Shown here piece after piece: positions 17,740 to 26,870 of a stretch of DNA of 64,000 bases. The number at the start of each line of letters is the position of its first letter. The first letter of the stretch is position 1. Made by a program: the position numbers and the translations under genes. The notes below the pieces were generated by a model. That model saw nothing but the letters and a program-made list of their open reading frames with translations. It did no database searches and was not told where the DNA came from. Source of the stretch: CALKJP01 sp046299555 (GTDB lineage: Bacteria; Bacteroidota; Bacteroidia; JACCXN01); contig JBKBHS010000001.1 in NCBI GenBank assembly GCA_046299555.1, forward strand, positions 186,001-250,000, read 5' to 3'.

Positions 17740-19225
17740 AATTTTTTGTTTTTATGTTAGAAATTTCTTTTACAAGTTCTTTAGCTACTACTTCGCCTGA
17801 AATTAGCGATGGCGGAACTCCCGGTCCCGGCACGGTTAATTGTCCTGTATAAAACAGGTTTTTTACTTTTTTACTTTTTAATGAAGGTTTTAAAAAGGCT
17901 GTTTGCATTAATGTATTAGCTAAGCCATAAGCATTGCCTTTATAAGAATTATAATCATTTATAAAATTGCAGTGAGCATAGCTGCGTTTATAAACAATAT
18001 GATCACGAAGATTTTCACCCAAATTTTCTTCTAAGCGATCTATCGCCAGATTAAAATATTTTTCTCGTATTTCTTCTGAGTCATTTAATCCTGGCGCAAC
18101 AGGTATTAAAATAAATAATGCTTCATGGCCTTCGGGCGCAACTGTATTATCTGTTTGCGAAGTACACGATAAGTATAACAGTGGTTCTGTAGGCCACTGT
18201 GGCGTTTCGTAAATTTCTTTTGCGTGCTTGTCAAATGGTCTGTCAAAAACTAAAGTGTGATGCAACACTTTGCTTATTTTTTTATTTAAGCCTACATAGT
18301 ATATAAGTGAAGAAGGTGCCATTACTCTTTTCTCCCAGTAATCATCGCTATAACTACGATATTTTTTATCTAGTAATTTTGTCTCTACGTGATGATAATC
18401 TGCACTTGCAACAACCACATCAGCAACAAAAACACCCTTATTTGTTATAACAGCATTTACTGAAGCATCATTCACTTCTAATTTCTGAACATCGCAATTA
18501 AACTCAAATTTTACACCTAATTCAAGCGCTAATTGATACATACCTTCTACCACTTTATACATACCTCCAACAGGATACCAAGTACCCAACTTAATATCTG
18601 CATAATTCATTAAACTGTATAAGGCAGGGGTGTTTTGAGGCACAGCACCTAAAAACAAAACAGGAAATTCAATTAACTGTAATAAGCGCGGATTCTTGAA
18701 AAACTTACGAATATGTGTGTGAAACGATTGAAGTAAATCTAACTTAATTAATCCTGATAACACTTTAAAATTGGCAAACTCCATTATTGAACGAGCAGGT
18801 TTGTGCACTAAATCGTTAATTCCTGCATCATATTTATAGGCTGCCTCCGCCAAAAATTCATCAAGTTTTGCAGCACTTCCCTTTTCAATTGATTCAAAAA
18901 GTTTTCTTAGCTCATTATAATTTGCCGGCAAATCAGTAAAATCATTCTTTCCCCAAAACACACGGTAGGAAGGGTCTAAGCGTTCTAATTGATAATAGTC
19001 TGAGGGCTTTTTGCCAAATTGAGCAAAATAACGTTCAAACACATCCGGCATCCAGTACCAACTTGGCCCCATATCGAAAGTAAACCCGTTTTCCTTGTGC
19101 TGGCGCGCTCGACCTCCTGGTGTGTTATGTTTTTCTAATACTGTTACGTCATAACCTTGCTTTGCTAAGAAACTAGCTGCAGATAAACCCGAGAAACCCG
19201 AACCTATTACAATTACTTTTTGCAT
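17726..19225 (-). CDS. crtI: Phytoene desaturase
   Basis: 499 residues from the ATG at 19225, eight bases after the sigma factor stop; an ATG at 19249 would give an overlapping, eight-residue longer form. N-terminal FAD motif VIVIGSGFSGLSAASFLAKQGYDVTVLEKHNTPGGRARQ and C-terminal NLFYTGQLTVPGPGVPPSLISGEVVAKELV are diagnostic of CrtI, which desaturates phytoene towards lycopene. No cyclase, hydroxylase or ketolase gene is in the window, so the final carotenoid cannot be told. Confidence 0.93.
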   Translation of the reverse strand: MQKVIVIGSGFSGLSAASFLAKQGYDVTVLEKHNTPGGRARQHKENGFTFDMGPSWYWMPDVFERYFAQFGKKPSDYYQLERLDPSYRVFWGKNDFTDLPANYNELRKLFESIEKGSAAKLDEFLAEAAYKYDAGINDLVHKPARSIMEFANFKVLSGLIKLDLLQSFHTHIRKFFKNPRLLQLIEFPVLFLGAVPQNTPALYSLMNYADIKLGTWYPVGGMYKVVEGMYQLALELGVKFEFNCDVQKLEVNDASVNAVITNKGVFVADVVVASADYHHVETKLLDKKYRSYSDDYWEKRVMAPSSLIYYVGLNKKISKVLHHTLVFDRPFDKHAKEIYETPQWPTEPLLYLSCTSQTDNTVAPEGHEALFILIPVAPGLNDSEEIREKYFNLAIDRLEENLGENLRDHIVYKRSYAHCNFINDYNSYKGNAYGLANTLMQTAFLKPSLKSKKVKNLFYTGQLTVPGPGVPPSLISGEVVAKELVKEISNIKTKNYATV

Positions 19226-19232
19226 GTTTTTT

Positions 19233-19745
19233 CTAATTTTTTCTTGCATAATCTTTTAATATTTCCATCAACTTTTTGCGGGCAATAAAAATTCTGCTTT
19301 TAACTGTACCTATTGGAAGATTTAATTCATCTGCAATTTCTTTATACTTATATCCATCAACGTATCTTGTAAATGGAATTTTATATTCATCGTCCAACTG
19401 TTCTATAACATTATTAATTTGCTTTGCATTTAAAGTAGACTCCGGTGAAGCATATCCATTTTTATTAGGGATGTTGATGTAATATAAATCTTTGGTACCA
19501 TCAATTATTGTATTTGTTCTTACTGCTCTTCTGTAATTATTTATAAAGGTATTCTTCATGATGGTAAATAACCATGCTTTTAAATTTGTCTTATCTACAA
19601 ACTTATCGCGATATGCAAAAGCTTTATAAATGGTATCTTGTAATAAATCTTTAGCTTCTTCAGCATCAGAGGTAAGGCTTAAAGCGAAATATTTTAAGGT
19701 TTTGCGAAGCCCTATTACTTGAGTATTAAATTCAATGGCTGTCAT
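19233..19745 (-). CDS. ECF-type RNA polymerase sigma factor heading the carotenoid operon
   Basis: 170 residues from the ATG at 19745 (MTAIEFNTQVIGLRK); a longer in-frame reading to 19790 exists but adds a sequence unlike the family. Region 2 (DAEEAKDLLQDTIYKAFAYRDKF ... LKAWLFTIMKNTFINNYRR) and region 4 (TRYVDGYKYKEIADELNLPIGTVKSRIFIARKKL) are complete. It precedes crtI by 7 bases, so it is transcribed with the pigment genes. No anti-sigma (FecR-like or zinc anti-sigma) gene is adjacent. It probably drives this operon in response to stress or light; the stimulus is inferred from family precedents. Confidence 0.88.
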   Translation of the reverse strand: MTAIEFNTQVIGLRKTLKYFALSLTSDAEEAKDLLQDTIYKAFAYRDKFVDKTNLKAWLFTIMKNTFINNYRRAVRTNTIIDGTKDLYYINIPNKNGYASPESTLNAKQINNVIEQLDDEYKIPFTRYVDGYKYKEIADELNLPIGTVKSRIFIARKKLMEILKDYARKN

Positions 19746-19966
19746 AAGATTATTTTTTTGTTGAAGCAAAAGTATTATTTTGTTAAACATTAAACAATTT
19801 TTTGTTTAACTTTTTTTATTTTTAATTAAACTTTAATGTCTTATTGATTGATTTTCTGATTGATACCAAAATATAAGTGCTTGCTAAAAAATGTTAAACA
19901 ATTTGTAGCGGCTCAAAAAAAACTTTTAGAATTTATTAATTGTATGATAATGCCAAAGCATATTCT

Positions 19967-19974
19967 TAACTTTG
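19967..19974 (+). promoter_or_regulatory. Bacteroidota -7 box for the aldehyde dehydrogenase gene
   Basis: TAACTTTG fits TAnnTTTG, 25 bases before the ATG at 20000. A TTG at 19940-19942 lies 24 bases upstream, slightly beyond the usual -33 spacing. Confidence 0.4.
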
Positions 19975-19999
19975 CTAAGTTTTAAATAACTTAATTCCT

Positions 20000-21559
20000 A
20001 TGTCACAAACACTAACTGCTGATGCATTTGGCATTGCGCAAACCCTCGAAAATCTTGGTATAAAAGAACTTAACTTTGGAGCTTCTACCGGTTTAGAATC
20101 TTGGAAAACAACAGGAGAAACAATTGCTTCTTATTCTCCTGTTGATGGAAACTTAATAGGTGCTGTAACAGCTGCTACTGCAGAAGATTATGAAAAAATC
20201 ATAAAGAAAGCGGAAGAAGCTTTTAAAACATGGCGAATGATTCCTGCCCCCAAACGAGGAGAAATAGTTCGTCAAATGGGGGATGCATTTAGAAAACACA
20301 AATCTGACCTTGGGAAATTGGTTTCATACGAAATGGGCAAATCTTATCAAGAAGGTTTGGGAGAAGTTCAGGAGATTATAGACATCTGTGATTTTGCTGT
20401 TGGATTATCTCGTCAATTACATGGTTTAACGATGCATTCGGAACGCCCATTACACAGAATGTACGAGCAATATCATCCATTAGGAATTGTTGGGATTATT
20501 AGTGCATTTAATTTTCCTGTTGCCGTATGGTCATGGAACAGCATGTTAGCTTGGGTTTGTGGTGATGTATGTGTATGGAAACCAAGCGAAAAAACCCCTC
20601 TTTGTGCAGTAGCTTGTCAAAACATCATTTCGGAAGTGCTTAAGAAAAACAATGTTCCGGAAGGTGTTTCAAACATTATTATAGGCGATTATAAAATTGG
20701 AGAACTTATTTCTCATGATGTGCGTGTACCGTTGGTTTCTGCAACCGGTTCAACCAGAATGGGAAAAGCTGTTGGCAAAGCTGTTGCCGAACGACTTGGT
20801 CGTTCACTACTTGAATTAGGTGGAAACAATGCCATTATTGTTACTCCAAATGCGGATATAAAAATGATGCTTACAGCTGTATTGTTTGGAGCTGTAGGAA
20901 CTGCCGGGCAACGTTGTACAACAACACGCAGATTAATTGTACATGAAGACATATATGAAGAAGTAAAAAACAAATTGGTAAATGCCTATCAACAATTACG
21001 AATCGGTAATCCATTAGATGAAAAAAACCATGTTGGACCATTAATTGATAAAGATGCCGTTAAAAATTATCTACATGCAATAGAGCAAGTAGTTAAAGAA
21101 GGAGGAAAAATGATTGTTGAAGGTGGCGTTTTAGAAGGTAAAGGATATGAAAGTGGATGTTATGTAAAACCATGTATAGCCGAAGCCAAAAACCATTTCC
21201 AAATTGTACAACACGAAACATTTGCTCCAATTTTATATTTAATAAAATACAAAACCCTCGATGAAGCAATTGCTATTCAAAATGGTGTTCCACAAGGGTT
21301 GTCATCGGCAATATTTACTACCAATTTGTTAGAAGCAGAAAAATTCTTATCGCATGAAGGCTCTGATTGCGGAATAGCCAATGTAAATATCGGAACCTCA
21401 GGAGCTGAAATTGGCGGAGCATTTGGCGGAGAAAAAGAAACAGGCGGAGGGCGCGAATCCGGTTCTGACGCTTGGAAAGTTTACATGCGTAGACAAACAA
21501 ACACCATCAATTATTCTACACAACTTCCTTTAGCTCAAGGAATAAAGTTTGAAATATAA
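20000..21559 (+). CDS. ALDH7 (antiquitin) family aldehyde dehydrogenase, probable L-aminoadipate-semialdehyde dehydrogenase
   Basis: 519 residues. ALDH features: cofactor ATGSTRMGKAV, LELGGNN with the general-base Glu, and nucleophile Cys in GTAGQRCTTTRR. GTSGAEIGGAFGGEKETGGGRESGSDAWK near the C-terminus is the hallmark of the ALDH7/antiquitin group, which oxidises 2-aminoadipate 6-semialdehyde in lysine breakdown. No other lysine-catabolic gene is adjacent. Monocistronic, ending in a strong terminator. Confidence 0.92.
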   Translation: MSQTLTADAFGIAQTLENLGIKELNFGASTGLESWKTTGETIASYSPVDGNLIGAVTAATAEDYEKIIKKAEEAFKTWRMIPAPKRGEIVRQMGDAFRKHKSDLGKLVSYEMGKSYQEGLGEVQEIIDICDFAVGLSRQLHGLTMHSERPLHRMYEQYHPLGIVGIISAFNFPVAVWSWNSMLAWVCGDVCVWKPSEKTPLCAVACQNIISEVLKKNNVPEGVSNIIIGDYKIGELISHDVRVPLVSATGSTRMGKAVGKAVAERLGRSLLELGGNNAIIVTPNADIKMMLTAVLFGAVGTAGQRCTTTRRLIVHEDIYEEVKNKLVNAYQQLRIGNPLDEKNHVGPLIDKDAVKNYLHAIEQVVKEGGKMIVEGGVLEGKGYESGCYVKPCIAEAKNHFQIVQHETFAPILYLIKYKTLDEAIAIQNGVPQGLSSAIFTTNLLEAEKFLSHEGSDCGIANVNIGTSGAEIGGAFGGEKETGGGRESGSDAWKVYMRRQTNTINYSTQLPLAQGIKFEI

Positions 21560-21576
21560 AATCATTTATTAACTCA

Positions 21577-21620
21577 AAAAGCTGCATAAGTTTTTAAGGA
21601 ACATTATGCAGCTTTTGTTT
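21577..21620 (+). terminator. Intrinsic terminator after the ALDH7 gene
   Basis: A 13-bp perfect stem (21577-21589 with 21604-21616, core AGCTGCAT) and 14-base loop, ending in TTTTGTTT. The A-rich 5' arm would let it work on both strands. Confidence 0.85.
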
Positions 21621-21672
21621 GTTAAAACGCTCAATTAATCCATTTTTTATATTCAGAATACTGTTAAAACAT

Positions 21673-21680
21673 TATTTTTG
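21673..21680 (+). promoter_or_regulatory. -7 box for the thioredoxin-like lipoprotein gene
   Basis: TATTTTTG matches TAnnTTTG, 17 bases before the ATG at 21698, giving a very short leader. No clear -33 TTG at proper distance. Confidence 0.3.
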
Positions 21681-21697
21681 CTCAAAACATAAACAAC

Positions 21698-22954
21698 ATG
21701 ACAAGAAAAATTGTAAATATCCTATTGATTTTGAATATCACACTATTTGCTTGTAAAAACAATGAGGGAAACAAAACAGAAGAACCAAGCGGTTTGCCGG
21801 AAGGAAAATGGAGAGGCGAATTAACCCTTACATCGCAAGAAAAACTACCTTTTATCTTTGAAATCCGAAATAATGATTTAGGAACTACTTTTGAAATAAT
21901 AAATGGTGAAGAAAAAATATTTGTAGATGAAATTGAAATTAATGGAAACGATATAATTGTTCAATTACCGCTATTTGATTCGCAAATTAAAGCCAAATAC
22001 GAAAACAAAAAATTAACCGGAAAATGGATTAATAATGCACGTAAAGAAAACAACGAAATTCCATTTAGCGCTGAACATGCTATTGAAAAACGCTTTAACG
22101 TTGTTTCAAAACCAAATCATAATATTACCGGTAAATGGGAAGTTGGATTTTATGATCCCAACGACAGCGTTCCTGTTATTAATAAAGCAATTGGCGAATT
22201 TCAACAAAAAGGCGAAATAATTACCGGCACATTTTTAACTACAACCGGAGACTACCGATTTTTAGAAGGTGTTTTAGATGGTGATATATTATACCTTTCA
22301 TGTTTTGACGGAGCACATGCATTTTTGTTTAAAGCAAAAGTTGCGGGCGATAGAATGGAAGGAGAATTTTGGAGTGGAACTCACCATTATGAAAAATGGG
22401 TTGGCGAACGCAATGAAAACGCTACATTACCCGACCCGGAAAAACTAACCGCATTAAAAGAAGGTGTTGAAAAAATTAGCTTTACTTTTCCTGATTTGAG
22501 CGGTAAAAATATTTCTATTGAAGATGAAAAATTTAAAAACAAAGTACTTATTGTTCAGATTTTAGGCTCTTGGTGTCCTAATTGTGCCGATGAAACCAAA
22601 TTTTTATCAGAAATTTATAAACGATATAATTCAAAAGGTTTAGAAATTATAGGACTTTGTTTTGAAACAACTAAAGACTTTGAAAAAGCATCATCAAATG
22701 TTAAAAAAATGGCTAAAGATTTGAATGCAGAATATACTTTTCTAATAGCCGGTACTTCAAACAAACAAGAAGCTTCAGAAACACTTCCGTTTTTAAATCA
22801 TGTAATTTCATTTCCAACTACCATGTTTTTAGATAAAAAAGGAAATGTTCGTAAAATTCATACCGGTTTTAATGGACCAGCAACCGGTAAACATTATGAA
22901 AAATTTGTTTCTGAAACCACTGCTTTTATAGAAAAATTATTAGCCGAAAAATAA
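21698..22954 (+). CDS. TlpA-like thioredoxin-fold lipoprotein
   Basis: 418 residues. A lipoprotein signal (MTRKIVNILLILNITLFAC, Cys19) is followed by a beta-rich N-terminal half (about 30-245; paired segments such as LPEGKWRGELTL and NITGKWEVGFYD suggest two related barrels). The TlpA/AhpC-type domain (about 255-415) has active site WCPNC in LGSWCPNCADE and the cis-Pro of ISFPTTMFLDKKG. It probably reduces disulfides or acts as a redox sensor in the periplasm, like other Bacteroidota TlpA lipoproteins. Single-gene unit between terminator and a long AT-rich gap. Confidence 0.88.
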   Translation: MTRKIVNILLILNITLFACKNNEGNKTEEPSGLPEGKWRGELTLTSQEKLPFIFEIRNNDLGTTFEIINGEEKIFVDEIEINGNDIIVQLPLFDSQIKAKYENKKLTGKWINNARKENNEIPFSAEHAIEKRFNVVSKPNHNITGKWEVGFYDPNDSVPVINKAIGEFQQKGEIITGTFLTTTGDYRFLEGVLDGDILYLSCFDGAHAFLFKAKVAGDRMEGEFWSGTHHYEKWVGERNENATLPDPEKLTALKEGVEKISFTFPDLSGKNISIEDEKFKNKVLIVQILGSWCPNCADETKFLSEIYKRYNSKGLEIIGLCFETTKDFEKASSNVKKMAKDLNAEYTFLIAGTSNKQEASETLPFLNHVISFPTTMFLDKKGNVRKIHTGFNGPATGKHYEKFVSETTAFIEKLLAEK

Positions 22955-23156
22955 TTTTAACAACTTGCCGATATTTAAATACTCCCCTCTTTTATTCAGG
23001 AAAGAAAAGTATTTATTTTATTAAATATGCTTTAAAAAAATTTTTTTCTGTAAATAATATACTTTTTTAATTCTAAAACTATCTAATAAAATCTGTAATT
23101 CGGCTATAAAAAATTTTACAAATCAAAAACAAACTACCATTTATCTTGTTAAATTA

Positions 23157-23189
23157 ATGGTTCTTTAAATACAGAACTAAAAAAACCAT
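23157..23189. promoter_or_regulatory. Inverted repeats upstream of the GbsR-type regulator (possible operator)
   Basis: ATGGTT (23157-23162) pairs with AACCAT (23184-23189), and nested inside are GTTCT and AGAAC. The outer arm runs into the -7 box at 23189. The rest of the 259-base gap (22955-23213) is AT-rich and holds nothing else I can support. Confidence 0.35.
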
Positions 23190-23196
23190 AATTTTG
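23189..23196 (+). promoter_or_regulatory. -7 box for the GbsR - TonB receptor - DUF4249 operon
   Basis: TAATTTTG fits TAnnTTTG, 17 bases ahead of the TTG start at 23214. It overlaps the end of the inverted repeat, as expected for a repressible promoter. Confidence 0.4.
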
Positions 23197-23213
23197 CTTT
23201 TCATTAAAAACAA

Positions 23214-23693
23214 TTGAAAACAAACGAAAAAAATAAAGAAATAAAGCACTTAATAGAAAAGATTGGCGTACATTCCGAAAAAGCCGGATTAACACCTGCC
23301 GTTGCTCGCATTTTTGCTTATTTAATGATTGCCGATCCACCGGAAAAAAGTTTCGAAGAAATTTATCGCTATTTACAAATTAGCAAAAGTGCTGCAAGCA
23401 ATGGAATAAACGCTCTTCTTCAACATGGTTTAATAGACTACATTACTCATCCCGGAGATAGAAAGCGTTATTTTCATATAAATACCAAAGGATGGATGGA
23501 GCAAACCAAAAAACAAATTGAAGGACAAGAGCAGCTTCGTCCATTGATAAAAGAAGTATTAAAATCAAGAAGCAAAAAATATCCGGAATTTAATAAATCG
23601 CTCGAAGAAATAATAGAATTTCACGACTTTATGCGCGAAGAAATTAAAAAGGCTATTAAAAAATGGGAAAAAAAATTTCAAAATAAGTTATGA
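23214..23693 (+). CDS. GbsR/MarR-family transcriptional regulator
   Basis: 159 residues from a TTG start; the next Met is at about residue 40, inside the winged helix, so TTG is needed. The winged helix-turn-helix (GLTPAVARIFAYLMIADPPEKSFEEIYRYLQISKSAASNGINALLQHGLIDYITHPGDRKRYF) matches the GbsR group. The C-terminal part is a long helix, probably for dimerisation. Its stop overlaps the TonB receptor start by four bases (ATGA), so it most likely controls this operon. Confidence 0.88.
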   Translation: MKTNEKNKEIKHLIEKIGVHSEKAGLTPAVARIFAYLMIADPPEKSFEEIYRYLQISKSAASNGINALLQHGLIDYITHPGDRKRYFHINTKGWMEQTKKQIEGQEQLRPLIKEVLKSRSKKYPEFNKSLEEIIEFHDFMREEIKKAIKKWEKKFQNKL

Positions 23694-26023
23694 AAAATTC
23701 ACTAAAAATAAATTTGATATTAATTATTTGTTGTTTTAACATTCTAAATGTGTTTGCTCAAAAATATACCATAAGCGGTAGTGTAAAAGATGCAAATACC
23801 GGTGAAGAATTATTAGGGGCAACCATTTTGGTAAAAGAATTAAATGCAACAGGAACAACCACTAATATGTATGGCTTTTATTCACTCACTCTCCCGGCAG
23901 GCGAATACACAATATCAGCACAATACATTGGATATGAAACGCAATCTTTCAAAATTAATCTTACACAAAATATCAAAAAAGATTTTAAACTAAGCCAAAG
24001 CTCGAAACAACTTAAAGAAGTAGTAATTATAGATGAAAAAAAAGATGAAAATATTACTAAAACACAAATGGGGGTTGAAAAAATAAGTGTAAAAGATATT
24101 GAGGCAATACCGGTTTTGATGGGAGAAAGAGATGTGCTTAAAACCATACAACTTACTCCCGGTGTTAAATCAGCAGGCGAAGGAAGTTCCGGATTTTTTG
24201 TTAGAGGTGGAGGAGCTGATCAAAATTTAATTTTATTAGACGAAGCCGTTGTTTATAATGCATCACACCTATTGGGATTTTTTTCAGTGTTTAATTCAGA
24301 TGCTTTAAAAGATGTTACTTTATACAAAGGTAGCCAACCTGCCGAATATGGAGGAAGACTTGCTTCGGTTTTAGATGTACGCATGAAAGACGGAAATGAC
24401 CGTTCGTATCATGTAGATGGGGGTATCGGTTTAATTTCATCCCGATTAAATGTGGAAGGGCCTATTGTAAAAGAAAAAAGCTCATTTGCTATTTCAGGAA
24501 GAAGAACTTATGCAGACCTTTTTTTAAAATTATCGAACGATACAAATTTAAGGCGTTCAATACTTTATTTCTATGATTTGAATTTAAAAACTAATTATCG
24601 TATTAGCGAAAAAGATAGAATTTTTGTATCCGGATATTTTGGTCGCGATGTTTTAGGCATAGGAAAAAACTTTGGTTTTGACTGGGGTAATGCAACCGGT
24701 ACCATTCGATGGAACAGAATTATTAATGAAAAACTTTTTTCAAACACTTCGTTTATTGCAAGTAATTATAAGTATAACATTGATATTGTTCTGGGAGGTG
24801 TAGAGGGTAAAATAATATCAGAAATTCGTAATTATTCCATAAAGCAAGATTATCAATACTATCATAGCGCCAAATCGAGCTTTAAATTTGGTTTTCAAAG
24901 TATATATTATAACATCATTCCCGGAAATATAACTTTTAAATTTAACAATGCCGTAGGAGTGGAACGGCAACTTAACAAACGATATGGCATTGAAAATGCA
25001 GCATATATTTCTCATGCATACAAACCTACAGGAATAATAAACTTTGAATATGGTATACGACTCTCATCATATAGCGTAATAGGTCCGGGGGATTTTTATA
25101 CCTACAATAATAATGGAGAAATAATGGATACCATAAGTTTTGAAAATGGGAAAATTGCTAAAAACTATATCAATCCTGAACCAAGAATTGCCATAAACAT
25201 TATATTAAATGAAAAAAGTTCTATAAAAACTGCGCTTACTAGAAATACACAAAATATACATTTGTTATCAAACAGCAATTCCGGCAATCCAACCGATATG
25301 TGGTTAGCTAACACCAATAATATTAAACCGGAAATTGGCGATCAAATTTCATTAGGATATTTCAGAAATTTCAAGGATAACAGTATTGAATTTTCTGTTG
25401 AGTCATATTATAAATACATGCAAAATCAAATTGATTATCGTGACGGGGCTGATGTAACATTAAATGATAATGTAGAATCTCAATTATTATATGGAACAGG
25501 AAGGGCATATGGTGTAGAATTTTTAATAAAGAAAAAATATGGAAAATTTAATGGATGGATTGGATATACACTTTCAAGAGTAGAAAGGAAAATAGAAGGA
25601 ATAAACAACGGAAAATATTATCCTGCTCGACAAGATAGAACACATGATATTTCAATTGTTGGTATTTATGAAATCAGTCCAAAATGGACTGCATCGGCTA
25701 CATGGGTGTATTATACCGGAAATGCTGTAACTTTTCCAAGTGGTAAATACGAATTGGCCGGTCAAGTAATTAATTACTATACTGAACGTAATGGATACCG
25801 CATGCCCGACTATCATCGTTTAGACATTGGAGTAACTTGGCAAAGAAGAAAAACTGAAAAATTCGAATCGAACTGGAATTTTTCGATATACAATGCCTAT
25901 AATAGAGAAAATGCTTTTGCAATAACATTTGAACAAGATCCTGACGATCCAAGTCGTACAAGAGCTGTACAAACCACATTATTTAAAATTGTTCCATCTA
26001 TTTCGTATAATTTTAAATTTTAA
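23690..26023 (+). CDS. TonB-dependent outer-membrane receptor with carboxypeptidase-like N-terminal domain
   Basis: 777 residues. Signal peptide (to about 24, VFAQ), a carboxypeptidase-regulatory-like beta-sandwich (ISGSVKDANTGEELLGATILV, about 27-110), plug domain (GVKSAGEGSSGFFVRGGGADQNLILLDEAVVYNASHLLGFFSVFNSDALKDVTLYKG) and a 22-strand-type barrel ending in aromatic F (SYNFKF). It lacks the length of SusC proteins and is followed by DUF4249 rather than SusD. Substrate unknown. Confidence 0.92.
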   Translation: MKNSLKINLILIICCFNILNVFAQKYTISGSVKDANTGEELLGATILVKELNATGTTTNMYGFYSLTLPAGEYTISAQYIGYETQSFKINLTQNIKKDFKLSQSSKQLKEVVIIDEKKDENITKTQMGVEKISVKDIEAIPVLMGERDVLKTIQLTPGVKSAGEGSSGFFVRGGGADQNLILLDEAVVYNASHLLGFFSVFNSDALKDVTLYKGSQPAEYGGRLASVLDVRMKDGNDRSYHVDGGIGLISSRLNVEGPIVKEKSSFAISGRRTYADLFLKLSNDTNLRRSILYFYDLNLKTNYRISEKDRIFVSGYFGRDVLGIGKNFGFDWGNATGTIRWNRIINEKLFSNTSFIASNYKYNIDIVLGGVEGKIISEIRNYSIKQDYQYYHSAKSSFKFGFQSIYYNIIPGNITFKFNNAVGVERQLNKRYGIENAAYISHAYKPTGIINFEYGIRLSSYSVIGPGDFYTYNNNGEIMDTISFENGKIAKNYINPEPRIAINIILNEKSSIKTALTRNTQNIHLLSNSNSGNPTDMWLANTNNIKPEIGDQISLGYFRNFKDNSIEFSVESYYKYMQNQIDYRDGADVTLNDNVESQLLYGTGRAYGVEFLIKKKYGKFNGWIGYTLSRVERKIEGINNGKYYPARQDRTHDISIVGIYEISPKWTASATWVYYTGNAVTFPSGKYELAGQVINYYTERNGYRMPDYHRLDIGVTWQRRKTEKFESNWNFSIYNAYNRENAFAITFEQDPDDPSRTRAVQTTLFKIVPSISYNFKF

Positions 26024-26033
26024 TGTTTAAACA

Positions 26034-26828
26034 ATGAAATTCATGATTAATTCAATAAAATATTTCCTATTAGCGTTCATAGTAATTTTGGGTTATTCTT
26101 GCCAAAAAGTAATAAATGTAGACTTAAACAGTGCCGATCCTCAATTAGTGGTAGAAGCCTATGTTACAGATGCTCCCGATTCTATATGGGTTAAACTTAC
26201 CAAAACAGTTAATTTTAGCGATAGAAATGAATTTCCTTTAGTAGATGATGCTATTGTAAAAATAAGCGATAATGAAGGCAATACTGAACAACTCAAACAG
26301 ATTCAACCGGGAATTTACAAGGCTCAAACGATGCAAGGCGTACCCGGAAGAACTTATAAATTAGAAATTGAATATAATGGTAAATTATATGAAGCATCAT
26401 CCTACATGAATTATCCGGTTGAGATTGATTCTGTAACATTTGGCCGATCTGTTTTTAGTGGAAATGTTACGCTACAAATTCATTTTACTGATCCCGGTAA
26501 CATACGCAACTATTATCGATACCTTAGAGAAATAAACGGATTAAAACAAAAAGATTTTAATATCATTACCGATGACGTTCGTAACGGGCAACATTCTTTT
26601 ATTACCCTATCAACCGGACAACCTCGTTTAGACAAAGGAGATACCATAATAGCATACTTACACAGCATAGATTTTACCACATACGAGTACTATCGAACAT
26701 TTAACCAAATAAATGAAACCGGACCAACAGCAACTCCAGGAAATCCTATAAGCAACATTAGTAATGGAGCTGCTGGTTTCTTTGCAGCCTATTCATTTAG
26801 AAGCAAAATGGTTGTTATAGATGAATAA
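26034..26828 (+). CDS. DUF4249 family lipoprotein, partner of the TonB receptor
   Basis: 264 residues with a lipoprotein signal (LAFIVILGYSCQKV). The N-terminal segment VINVDLNSADPQLVVEAYVTDAPDSIWVKLTKTVNF and the CREST of YEASSYMNYPVEIDSVTFG are typical of DUF4249, which regularly follows TonB receptors in Bacteroidota. It likely sits on the outer leaflet and captures ligand for the receptor, like SusD in its systems; that function is inferred. Gap of 10 bases to the receptor gene. Confidence 0.88.
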   Translation: MKFMINSIKYFLLAFIVILGYSCQKVINVDLNSADPQLVVEAYVTDAPDSIWVKLTKTVNFSDRNEFPLVDDAIVKISDNEGNTEQLKQIQPGIYKAQTMQGVPGRTYKLEIEYNGKLYEASSYMNYPVEIDSVTFGRSVFSGNVTLQIHFTDPGNIRNYYRYLREINGLKQKDFNIITDDVRNGQHSFITLSTGQPRLDKGDTIIAYLHSIDFTTYEYYRTFNQINETGPTATPGNPISNISNGAAGFFAAYSFRSKMVVIDE

Positions 26829-26845
26829 AAAAGAGATTTCTTTAC

Positions 26846-26853
26846 TACTTTTG
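26846..26853 (+). promoter_or_regulatory. -7 box for the lipoprotein/TPR gene pair
   Basis: TACTTTTG fits TAnnTTTG, 17 bases before the ATG at 26871. The spacing to the start is the same as for the 23214 and 21698 genes. No convincing -33 element. Confidence 0.35.
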
Positions 26854-26870
26854 CATGTAAAGTAATTTAT

